DNA of 16,190 nt from DATKMG01 sp035541995. GTDB lineage: Bacteria > Acidobacteriota > Terriglobia > Versatilivoradales > Versatilivoraceae. A program made the translations under genes and the position numbers. This document shows, piece by piece, positions 8,936 to 15,389 of the stretch (positions are counted from its first letter, which is position 1; every line of letters begins with the position of its first letter). Location of the stretch: the NCBI GenBank assembly GCA_035541995.1, contig DATKMG010000197.1, positions 1 to 16,190 of the forward strand. The letters are read 5' to 3'. The notes beneath the pieces were generated by a model that saw only the letters and a list, made by a program, of their open reading frames with translations, was not told the DNA's origin and searched no databases.

Positions 8936-9560
8936 ACCCACAATTTATAAAATCCTGTTGGCATGTTGGCTCTTTGGGGCATGTCTACCTGTCTCATCGC
9001 TCTCAGCGGCCCAGCAGCAGGCAACGACTTCAGAGCAGACGGCCAACGAGCCTAAGCATGAGGCGGAAGGGCACAGTGAAAGTCCACTGGCCTCCCTTTG
9101 GAAGTGGTTGAATTTCATTGTTCTCTTCGGGGGCTTGGGGTGGTACCTGCGAAAGCCTTTGGGGGATTTTCTCAACGCCCGGGCCAAAGGTATTGAAGAT
9201 GGATTGGCAAATGCTCAAGAGGCCAAGCGCACGGCATTACTCAAGTCGGCTGAAATCCAATCCCGTCTTGCCCAGTTGGATAGAGAAATCCAGCAACTAA
9301 AGGACCTGGCTGCTCAAGAAGCGGAGCAGGAGCGGGCGCGTATTCTGGAGAGTGCCCGGCAGGAGGCCCAAAAGATCTTGGAATTGGCCTCTCGAGAAAT
9401 TGAAGGGCTGAAGAAATCGGCCCGCCTGGAACTCAAAGCTTATGTGGCAGAACTGGCTGTCAAGTTGGCCGAAGAACGGTTGCGAACTTCAGTCGGCCAG
9501 GAAGAGGACAGAAGAATCATCGAGAAGGTCATCAAGTCTCTCGACGCTCTGCCGAATTAG
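8907..9560 (+). CDS. atpF: ATP synthase F0 subunit b (peripheral stalk, with N-terminal extension)
   Basis: Second stalk subunit, 217 aa from the ATG at 8907. It has an unusual two-part N-terminus: a signal-peptide-like hydrophobic segment (about 13-34, ILLACWLFGACLPVSSLSAA), a polar linker rich in Gln, Glu and His, then the true b-type membrane helix (about 63-80, WKWLNFIVLFGGLGWYL) followed by RKPLGDFLNAR and a long coiled coil with EAKRTALLKSAEIQSRLAQLD-type heptads. The C-terminal part (KLAEERLRTSV, RRIIEKVIKSL) matches the delta-binding end of bacterial b subunits. The start is uncertain. ATG 8907 overlaps the b' gene by 29 nt without a clear SD; an in-frame ATG at 8865 or TTG codons at 8913 or 8958 are alternatives. 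The extension is at or above the usual length of about 160 aa. Confidence 0.85.
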   Translation: MELLRPFCAKPTIYKILLACWLFGACLPVSSLSAAQQQATTSEQTANEPKHEAEGHSESPLASLWKWLNFIVLFGGLGWYLRKPLGDFLNARAKGIEDGLANAQEAKRTALLKSAEIQSRLAQLDREIQQLKDLAAQEAEQERARILESARQEAQKILELASREIEGLKKSARLELKAYVAELAVKLAEERLRTSVGQEEDRRIIEKVIKSLDALPN

Positions 9561-9677
9561 AGTTTCCCTGGAGCCTGTGCTCGGAAGGGCGTTTCGCCCA
9601 TTGCGCCAGCCGATCCTGAATCCAGGACAGTCTGCAGGGACTTTTCCAAGGGCAAATAGTTCGAACTTATTTGGGGG
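9561..9677 (+). other. Intra-operon gap with small hairpins
   Basis: The 117-nt gap between the b and delta genes holds two short perfect stems: GGGCG/CGCCC (9587-9591 with 9595-9599, 3-nt loop) and TCCTG/CAGGA (9614-9618 with 9623-9627). There are no T-runs, so processing or stability roles are more likely than termination. The gap is large for an atp operon. Confidence 0.4.
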
Positions 9678-9686
9678 TTGTCAAAG

Positions 9687-10223
9687 TTGGCTGCTATTTC
9701 AAATCGTTACGCTAGAGCTCTGGCCGATGTCAGTTTCAAGACAAGTCAGCACGAGAAAGTCGAGCTGGAACTCCTCCAGTTTGAACAGTTGCTGAACCGG
9801 GAGCGTGAACTTTTCCTTTTTTTCACAAACCCTGCTATCCCGGTTCCCAGAAAGAAAGCTGCCTGTCGGGAAATCCAACAGAGGCTCAAGTTCTCCAGCC
9901 TCACCTCCAATTTTCTATTTGTTCTACTGGATAATTACCGAATCAGTTACTTTTCCGAAATCCGCCAAGCCTATCAAAAGGCCGCCAACGAACGCCTTGG
10001 ACTGGTGGAAGCCCGGATTACTACGGCTGCGGATGTAGATAGTCGAGTCAAATCACGGCTGGAGTCCTGTTTGGCGCAGTTGACCGGCAAGAAGGTTTTG
10101 CTTAAGTACGAGGTGGATCGGGATTTAATTGGCGGGGTCATTACCCGGATCGGGGATACGATCTACGACGGTTCGATCCGCCAGCAATTGAATTTGATCA
10201 AGGCTCGACTGGCATCAGATTGA
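9687..10223 (+). CDS. atpH: ATP synthase F1 subunit delta (OSCP)
   Basis: Connects the top of the alpha3beta3 head to the b/b' stalk. From TTG 9687 it is 178 aa, the usual length. The N-terminal alpha-helical domain carries the conserved AAISNRYARALADV start, and the C-terminal domain ends with the family signature VDRDLIGGVITRIGDTIYDG followed by SIRQQL. The start needs care: there is no ATG. TTG 9678 and TTG 9687 are both in frame after a stop at 9657. I prefer 9687 because the G5 run at 9673-9677 is 9 nt before it, a good SD distance, whereas it abuts 9678. The shorter product begins directly at the conserved region. The gene is followed 28 nt later by the alpha gene. Confidence 0.9.
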   Translation: MAAISNRYARALADVSFKTSQHEKVELELLQFEQLLNRERELFLFFTNPAIPVPRKKAACREIQQRLKFSSLTSNFLFVLLDNYRISYFSEIRQAYQKAANERLGLVEARITTAADVDSRVKSRLESCLAQLTGKKVLLKYEVDRDLIGGVITRIGDTIYDGSIRQQLNLIKARLASD

Positions 10224-10251
10224 GCTTTCCAAGACGCTTTCGGAGATACTC

Positions 10252-11787
10252 ATGGAGATTAAGGCAGAAGAGATTAGCAAGATCATCCGCGCTCAGATCG
10301 AAGATTACGATTCCAGCCTGGTTGTCAGCGAAGTGGGAACGGTCATTTCCACTGGTGACGGGATTGCCAGAGTCCATGGGCTGGAGAAGGCCATGGCCGG
10401 CGAACTCTTGGAATTTCCCCACGGGGTTTTCGGGCTAGCATTGAATCTGGAAGAAGACCAGGTAGGTGCCGTGCTGCTGGGTGAGGCTTACGAAATCAGG
10501 GAAGGGGATCTCGTTAAGCGGACCAAGAGGATTATGTCAGTGCCAGTGGGCGACGCCATGGTGGGCAGAGTGGTTAATGCTCTGGGGCTGCCTATTGATG
10601 ATCGAGGGCCGGTCGTGACTGATAGTTACAACCCGATAGAACGAATTGCCCCGGGTATCATCGATCGCGAACCGGTCAAGCAACCTTTACAGACTGGGCT
10701 GAAAGCCATCGATTCGATGATTCCGATCGGACGGGGTCAGCGTGAACTGATCATTGGAGACCGTCAGACCGGGAAGACAGCTATTGCTCTAGATACAATC
10801 ATTAACCAGAAGGGTGGCGATGTCATTTGCATTTATGTGGCTATCGGCCAGAAGCGATCGACGATTGCCCAGGTGGTCAAGACACTGACGGACTACGATG
10901 CCATGGGTTACACCATCGTGGTAGCCGCCTCGGCCTCCGATCCGGCTCCCACGCAGTACATTGCCCCCTATTCCGGCTGTGCCATTGGCGAGTATTTCCG
11001 GGACCGAGGTCGGCATACGCTTTTGATCTATGACGACCTTTCCAAACACGCCGCCGCCTATCGGGAAATCTCTCTGCTTCTGCGCAGACCTCCCGGCCGG
11101 GAGGCTTACCCCGGCGATGTGTTCTACCTTCACTCCAGATTGCTGGAAAGAGCTGCGAAGCTGAATGACAGCAAGGGTGGTGGTTCTCTGACGGCGCTGC
11201 CAATTATTGAAACTCAGGCCGGTGACGTTTCGGCCTACATTCCGACCAATGTGATTTCCATCACCGACGGCCAAATCTACCTGGAGTCTGATCTGTTCAA
11301 TGCGGGCATCCGGCCCGCCATCAACGTGGGCATCTCGGTCTCACGAGTCGGGGGAAATGCCCAGATCCGGGCCATGCGTCAGATTGCCGGAACCTTACGC
11401 CTCGATATGGCTCAATACCGGGAACTCGCTTCATTTGCCCAGTTTGGAAGTGATCTGGATAAGTCCTCTCAGGCCCAACTCTCCCGCGGCCAGCGCCTAA
11501 CCGAGATCCTTAAGCAGGGTCAATACGCTCCGCAACCAGTGGAGAAACAAGTGGTGACCATTTTTGCGGCCACCAATGGCTACTTGGATGCCCTGGAAAT
11601 TTCCGAATGCCTGCCCTTTGAGCTGGCTCTTCACGGGTTCCTGGATAACACCCATCCGATAATCGGCAAGCAGATCCTGGAAAAGCGGCAGTTAGACGAT
11701 ACGCTCAGGACCGAATTACGCAAAGTCCTCGATGAATTCAAAGAGAAATTCCTGGCTGAGCGTGGCCAAAAGACTACAGTGAGCTAG
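10252..11787 (+). CDS. atpA: ATP synthase F1 subunit alpha
   Basis: Non-catalytic nucleotide-binding subunit of the alpha3beta3 head, 511 aa, full length. Visible landmarks are the N-terminal helix that contacts delta, the beta-barrel (VSEVGTVISTGDGIARVHGL), Walker A GDRQTGKT at 169-176, Walker B LLIYDDL at 257-263, and the family signature PAINVGISVSRVGGNAQ at 355-371. The signature contains Arg365, the arginine finger that reaches into the catalytic site on beta. The C-terminal helical bundle (GYLDALEI to the end) is intact. The ATG start is supported by GGAG six nt upstream. No key residue is missing and the protein should be fully functional. The gamma gene starts 21 nt after the stop. 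Confidence 0.98.
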   Translation: MEIKAEEISKIIRAQIEDYDSSLVVSEVGTVISTGDGIARVHGLEKAMAGELLEFPHGVFGLALNLEEDQVGAVLLGEAYEIREGDLVKRTKRIMSVPVGDAMVGRVVNALGLPIDDRGPVVTDSYNPIERIAPGIIDREPVKQPLQTGLKAIDSMIPIGRGQRELIIGDRQTGKTAIALDTIINQKGGDVICIYVAIGQKRSTIAQVVKTLTDYDAMGYTIVVAASASDPAPTQYIAPYSGCAIGEYFRDRGRHTLLIYDDLSKHAAAYREISLLLRRPPGREAYPGDVFYLHSRLLERAAKLNDSKGGGSLTALPIIETQAGDVSAYIPTNVISITDGQIYLESDLFNAGIRPAINVGISVSRVGGNAQIRAMRQIAGTLRLDMAQYRELASFAQFGSDLDKSSQAQLSRGQRLTEILKQGQYAPQPVEKQVVTIFAATNGYLDALEISECLPFELALHGFLDNTHPIIGKQILEKRQLDDTLRTELRKVLDEFKEKFLAERGQKTTVS

Positions 11788-11808
11788 GGCAGGCGATCGG
11801 CTACAACT

Positions 11809-12666
11809 ATGCCAAACGTTCTGGACATACGTCGGCGAATTCGTTCTGTACGCAGCACCCAGCAGATCACCAAGGCCATGAAGATGGTGGCTACGGCCAA
11901 GCTGCGCAAGGCCCAGGAACGGGCTGTGGATGCAAGACCATACGCTCATCTGATCCTTGACGTATTAACCAGTCTGGTGGCCAGGACAGAGACTCGTTCT
12001 CACCCTCTCCTCCAGGAAAGAGCTGAGGAGCGCATTCGGCTGGTCGTGGTCACAGCAGACAAGGGGCTGTGCGGCGCATTTAATACTAACATCATTAAGA
12101 CGGCCCAGCACTTCCTGGAAGATCGAAAAGAGAGGGATTTGACCCTGTGCTGTGTAGGACGAAAAGGCCGAGACTTTTTCCGCAAGCGTCCCGTACAAAT
12201 GGCGGGTGAGTTCGTCAACTTGTTTAACAAGTTCGATTACCGCGACGGACAGAAGATTGCGAGTCCCTTAATGCAGTCCTTCACCAGCGGAGAGGTTGAT
12301 GCCATTTATCTGCTGTTTAATGAATTCAAGTCTATGCTTCAACAGCGCATCGTGGTAGAACGACTCTTACCTATCGGTCGACTGACCCCTCCAGTCGAGG
12401 CAACCCTGGTTGATTACATTTACGAGCAACCGCCGGAAGAGATCTTCAAGAACCTGCTCCCCAAGTTTGTGGAAGTCCAGGTATACAGGATGCTCCTGGA
12501 ATCGGCTGCGGCAGAACATGCGGCACGCATGACTGCCATGGAGGCAGCTACCGATAATGCCGGCGAGCTGATTGACTCATTGACCCTAACGATGAACCGG
12601 GCCCGACAGGCAGGAATCACGAGGGAAATTATCGAGATTGTCAGCGGCGCGGCGGCCCTGGGGTAG
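11809..12666 (+). CDS. atpG: ATP synthase F1 subunit gamma (rotor shaft)
   Basis: Central shaft that couples proton or sodium flow through the c-ring to conformational change in beta, 285 aa. The two terminal helices forming the antiparallel coiled coil are clear: the N-terminal IRRRIRSVRSTQQITKAMKM plus VATAKLRKAQ, and the C-terminal MTAMEAATDNAGELIDSLTL plus NRARQAGITREIIEI. The Rossmann-like middle contains the conserved VVTADKGLCGAFNTNI. The SD is weak and distant (GGGCAGG, about 16 nt before the ATG). The gene is followed by an unusually long 205-nt gap before beta, which contains an inverted repeat. Confidence 0.97.
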   Translation: MPNVLDIRRRIRSVRSTQQITKAMKMVATAKLRKAQERAVDARPYAHLILDVLTSLVARTETRSHPLLQERAEERIRLVVVTADKGLCGAFNTNIIKTAQHFLEDRKERDLTLCCVGRKGRDFFRKRPVQMAGEFVNLFNKFDYRDGQKIASPLMQSFTSGEVDAIYLLFNEFKSMLQQRIVVERLLPIGRLTPPVEATLVDYIYEQPPEEIFKNLLPKFVEVQVYRMLLESAAAEHAARMTAMEAATDNAGELIDSLTLTMNRARQAGITREIIEIVSGAAALG

Positions 12667-12681
12667 GTGGTGGCCTCGCCC

Positions 12682-12843
12682 CAAAGTGACAGAGGCACAG
12701 AGGCTAAGGAAACGGGATGGCGCAATACTCAATCATTCTCCCATGCTCAAGCTCGCGGCTCAGTTTTCCTGGCCCAATTTCCAGCTCAAGTTCACGCTAC
12801 AGGACCTTGCCATACTTCCTCTGTGTCTCTGTGACTTTGTGGT
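12682..12843. repeat. Dispersed CTCTGTG repeat, copy C (inverted pair inside the atp operon)
   Basis: Arms 12682-12703 and 12818-12839 are inverted copies at 20 of 22 positions and enclose 114 nt. The right arm continues to TGTGGT at 12843 and aligns with copies A and B of this window with a 1-nt length change. The element fills nearly all of the gap between the gamma and beta genes and ends 28 nt before the beta start codon. In the mRNA it could form a long imperfect hairpin. The reading frames of both neighbours are intact, so the operon tolerates it. Confidence 0.72.
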
Positions 12844-12871
12844 TTTTCAAGATTCTTGATGGAGAAATGGA

Positions 12872-14287
12872 ATGAACATCGGGAAAGTAGTACAAGTGAT
12901 TGGACCGGCTGTAGATGTGGGCTTTGATGAGAAGAGCCTCCCCCCTATCTACACGGCCATAAGGATTGTCAGTGAAGGGTTCGAAGTTCCCGAACCCATC
13001 GATATTATCAGTGAAGTCCAGCAGCACCTGGGTGAGGGGCGCGTCCGCACGATCTCGATGCAGCCCACTGACGGGTTGGTGAGAGGGATGAAGGCCATAG
13101 ACACCGAAGGCCCCATCACCGTGCCGGTTGGCAAAGGAACCCTGGGGCGAATCATGAACGTCATTGGCAACCCTGTGGACGAACAGGGCCCCATCGAATA
13201 CACCGAACGCTACCCCATCCACCGCGAGGCTCCGGCCTTGGACCAGCAGGACACCAAGCTGGAGATGTTCGAGACCGGCATCAAGGTGATTGATCTGCTC
13301 GAGCCTTACCTGCGGGGTGGCAAGATCGGCCTGTTCGGCGGCGCCGGGGTCGGCAAGACGGTCATCATCATGGAGCTTATTAACAACATCGCCACCAAAC
13401 ACGGTGGATTCTCCGTGTTTTCAGGGGTAGGGGAGCGAACCCGCGAAGGAAATGACCTCTGGCTGGAAATGCGCGAGTCGGGGGTGATCAATAAGACCGC
13501 TCTGGTTTATGGACAGATGACTGAGCCTCCCGGAGCCCGATTGCGGGTGGGATTGTCCGGTTTGACCGTGGCTGAATACTTCCGCGACGCCGAAGGCCAG
13601 GATGTTCTTCTCTTCATTGACAATATATTCCGCTTCACTCAGGCGGGTTCCGAGGTGTCGGCTCTGCTGGGCCGCATGCCCTCAGCAGTCGGTTATCAGC
13701 CTAACCTGGCCACGGAGATGGGGGAACTGCAGGAGCGTATTACCTCCACCAAGAAAGGTTCCATCACTTCCGTTCAGGCCATTTATGTCCCGGCCGATGA
13801 CTATACGGATCCCGCGCCGGCTACGGCCTTCACTCATCTGGACGCGACGACCAATTTGTCTCGTCAAATCGTGGAGTTGGGAATCTATCCGGCAGTCGAC
13901 CCGTTGGCTTCCACCTCACGAATTTTGGATCCTCGCATCATCGGGGAAGAACACTACCAAACGGCAAGGGCCGTTAAGCAGATCCTGCAAAAATACAAAG
14001 ACCTGCAGGACATCATCGCCATTCTCGGGATTGATGAGCTTTCTGATGATGATAAGTTGACTGTTTCAAGGGCGCGCAAGATTCAACGGTTTCTTTCCCA
14101 GCCGTTCTTCGTTGCTTCACAGTTCACCGGACTGGAAGGGAAGTATGTACCCTTAGTGGAAACAGTCCGCGGATTCAGGGAGATCGTAGAGGGCAAACAA
14201 GACGATCTGCCGGAACAGGCGTTCTACATGGTGGGTACAATCGATGAAGCCGTTGAAAAGGCCGGCAGACTGAAACAGGCGGTGTAG
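12872..14287 (+). CDS. atpD: ATP synthase F1 subunit beta (catalytic)
   Basis: Catalytic subunit that makes or hydrolyses ATP, 471 aa, full length. Visible landmarks are Walker A GGAGVGKT at 156-163, the GERTREGND loop at 187-195 with catalytic Glu188 and Arg189, Walker B VLLFIDNIFRF (about 245-255), the conserved PAVDPLASTSR block (340-350), and the lever DELSDDD at 388-394, the counterpart of the DELSEED loop that pushes gamma. The start codon has GGAG seven nt upstream. All catalytic residues are in place. The epsilon gene follows after about 50 nt. The gene is separated from gamma by the copy C repeat, so its translation may depend on its own strong SD. Confidence 0.98.
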   Translation: MNIGKVVQVIGPAVDVGFDEKSLPPIYTAIRIVSEGFEVPEPIDIISEVQQHLGEGRVRTISMQPTDGLVRGMKAIDTEGPITVPVGKGTLGRIMNVIGNPVDEQGPIEYTERYPIHREAPALDQQDTKLEMFETGIKVIDLLEPYLRGGKIGLFGGAGVGKTVIIMELINNIATKHGGFSVFSGVGERTREGNDLWLEMRESGVINKTALVYGQMTEPPGARLRVGLSGLTVAEYFRDAEGQDVLLFIDNIFRFTQAGSEVSALLGRMPSAVGYQPNLATEMGELQERITSTKKGSITSVQAIYVPADDYTDPAPATAFTHLDATTNLSRQIVELGIYPAVDPLASTSRILDPRIIGEEHYQTARAVKQILQKYKDLQDIIAILGIDELSDDDKLTVSRARKIQRFLSQPFFVASQFTGLEGKYVPLVETVRGFREIVEGKQDDLPEQAFYMVGTIDEAVEKAGRLKQAV

Positions 14288-14339
14288 GAATCCTCTATTG
14301 AGAGCATAGATCTGAGACAAGTGTTCCTCCCTATTGACC

Positions 14340-14762
14340 ATGACCTCAGAAATGATCCAACTTGAAGTCGTCACTCCCGAGCGGCGGATTTTGAAGGAAG
14401 TCGTCGAAGAAGTGCAGATCCCCGGCAAAGGCGGCTATCTTGGAATTCTACCAGGGCATGCTCCTTTGATTACTGAACTGCAAGTTGGGGAACTCTCCTA
14501 TCGGAAAGGCCATCGCACCTCATATCTTTCCGTTGACTCCGGCTACTGTGAGGTCCTCCCCGACAAGGTGACAGTTTTGGCCGAAAAAGCAGAACGTGGG
14601 GATGAGATCGACCTGAACAGGGCCTTGTCTTCCAAGGCACGTGCTGAGAAGCGCTTGGCCGATACTTCCAATCCCGACATTGATTTCGTTCGTGCAATGG
14701 CAAGTCTCCAGCGGGCCCTCGCTCGAATTGACGCCTGCGAAAGAACGCACGGGAATTCTTAA
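14340..14762 (+). CDS. atpC: ATP synthase F1 subunit epsilon
   Basis: Rotor subunit that links gamma to the c-ring and can inhibit ATP hydrolysis, 140 aa from ATG 14340. The N-terminal beta-sandwich is typical: IQLEVVTPERRIL, GGYLGILPGHAPLITEL, YLSVDSGYCEVLPDKVTVL. The C-terminal two-helix domain (from EIDLNRA to ARIDACERT) is present, so the inhibitory or ATP-sensing form is possible. The start is chosen at ATG 14340; TTG 14334 and ATG 14352 are in frame and no SD is convincing. This is the last gene of the operon. Confidence 0.93.
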   Translation: MTSEMIQLEVVTPERRILKEVVEEVQIPGKGGYLGILPGHAPLITELQVGELSYRKGHRTSYLSVDSGYCEVLPDKVTVLAEKAERGDEIDLNRALSSKARAEKRLADTSNPDIDFVRAMASLQRALARIDACERTHGNS

Positions 14763-15059
14763 CAAACGAGGTACTGGACACCGGCAAAGCCATCCACGAC
14801 TGTTTCGAGCGGCGACAGCGCTTTCGCCCCGTGCAAAGCCACACTCTTTGCTCTGCATCCTTCTGATTCCCGAAGCTGCCGCAAAAATAAAAGGTTGCTT
14901 TGGATGGATCGCTCCTCGGCTCCTCAGCACTTTTTCAGTCCGCTCAGAGATCCCCCTGGACATGGACTCGCCAGGCGGCTCCTACGGCTCGACAGCATTG
15001 ATGGTACCCCCTTCGACCGATTTTGCCGATTCCCAGTGGCTTTTGGGGGAGCTTTGCTT
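14763..15059. other. Gene-free stretch after the atp operon
   Basis: About 300 nt between the epsilon stop and the promoter region of the lysine-biosynthesis gene. Short open frames here have no recognisable protein character. A 5-bp hairpin GGCGA/TCGCC (14811-14815 with 14824-14828) lies about 50 nt after the epsilon stop but lacks a T-run, so I cannot name a terminator for the atp operon. I see nothing else structured. Confidence 0.6.
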
Positions 15060-15065
15060 TATACT
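15060..15065 (+). promoter_or_regulatory. Candidate -10 element for the riboswitch transcript
   Basis: TATACT differs from TATAAT at one position and would start RNA near 15072, about 20 nt before riboswitch helix P1. The -35 region (TGGCTT at 17-nt spacing) is poor. Position and -10 quality favour a separate promoter for the homocitrate synthase gene rather than read-through from the atp operon. Confidence 0.42.
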
Positions 15066-15091
15066 GGGTTTGGTTTTGAAGGACTGAAAGC

Positions 15092-15263
15092 TGGATAGAG
15101 GCGCGGCGCGCCACGAGTAGACCGGGAGAGAGAGCCTGAATCAATGATCCCGAGCGAAAAGGGCCGTCGCCGAAACCCTACGGGCCAGGCACCGCCGGGT
15201 TGGGTGGCGGGAGAATTATCCCGTCAACTGTCACCCCAAGCGATTGGGGTGGAGCGCTATCTG
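15092..15263 (+). ncRNA. Lysine riboswitch (L-box) aptamer
   Basis: A complete five-helix L-box can be folded by hand. P1 is TGGATAG 15092-15098 with CTATCTG 15257-15263. P2 is 15100-15107 with 15163-15171 (8 bp, one bulged T), extended by CGGGA 15123-15127 with TCCCG 15148-15152. P3 is AACCC 15174-15178 with GGGTT 15197-15201. P4 is GGCGGGA 15206-15212 with TCCCGTC 15219-15225. P5 is ACCCCAA 15233-15239 with TTGGGGT 15244-15250 on a GCGA tetraloop. The P2 loop GCCTG (15134-15138) is exactly complementary to CAGGC (15186-15190) in the P3 loop, the kissing contact known from L-box crystal structures. Core sequences AGAGGCGCG, CGAGTA, GTCGCCGAA (15166-15174), CTGTCA (15228-15233) and GGAGCGCTATCT match the L-box consensus as I remember it. 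It binds lysine and controls the downstream homocitrate synthase gene. Confidence 0.93.
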
Positions 15264-15313
15264 ACGATTGCGAAAATGAGTTCCCGTCTATTTTCAAATC
15301 GGTGAGAGTGCGC
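15254..15313 (+). promoter_or_regulatory. Candidate antiterminator pairing of the lysine riboswitch
   Basis: GCGCTATCT (15254-15262, containing the 3' strand of P1) can pair with AGAGTGCGC (15305-15313, the 5' arm and loop of the terminator) at seven of nine positions. This pairing would exclude both P1 and the terminator. It is the expected switch: without lysine this helix forms and transcription continues; with lysine P1 forms and frees the terminator. Inferred from complementarity only. Confidence 0.5.
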
Positions 15314-15326
15314 TCTCACCGTTTTT
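15300..15326 (+). terminator. Intrinsic terminator of the lysine riboswitch
   Basis: CGGTGAGAG (15300-15308), loop TGCG, CTCTCACCG (15313-15321), then TTTTT. This is a perfect 9-bp GC-rich stem with a T-run, 37 nt after P1 and 64 nt before the start codon. It is the expression platform of an OFF switch. Confidence 0.92.
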
Positions 15327-15389
15327 GCCTCCGACCTCTGGCTTTCCGTTTCTCCCGATCACCCTACACAAAAGGAGATTGAATTTGCC

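Noticed and set aside
12797..13402. A 201-codon minus-strand frame opposite atpD
   Set aside because: Shadow of the atpD reading frame, with no recognisable domain.
14641..15098. Plus-strand open frames covering the gap after atpC
   Set aside because: They have no recognisable domain and unlikely composition, and one overlaps atpC in another frame. They also run into the riboswitch promoter region.
15100..15112. GGCGCGGCGCGCC as a free-standing palindrome or protein operator
   Set aside because: Its first half is better explained as the 5' strand of riboswitch helix P2, which pairs with 15163-15171.
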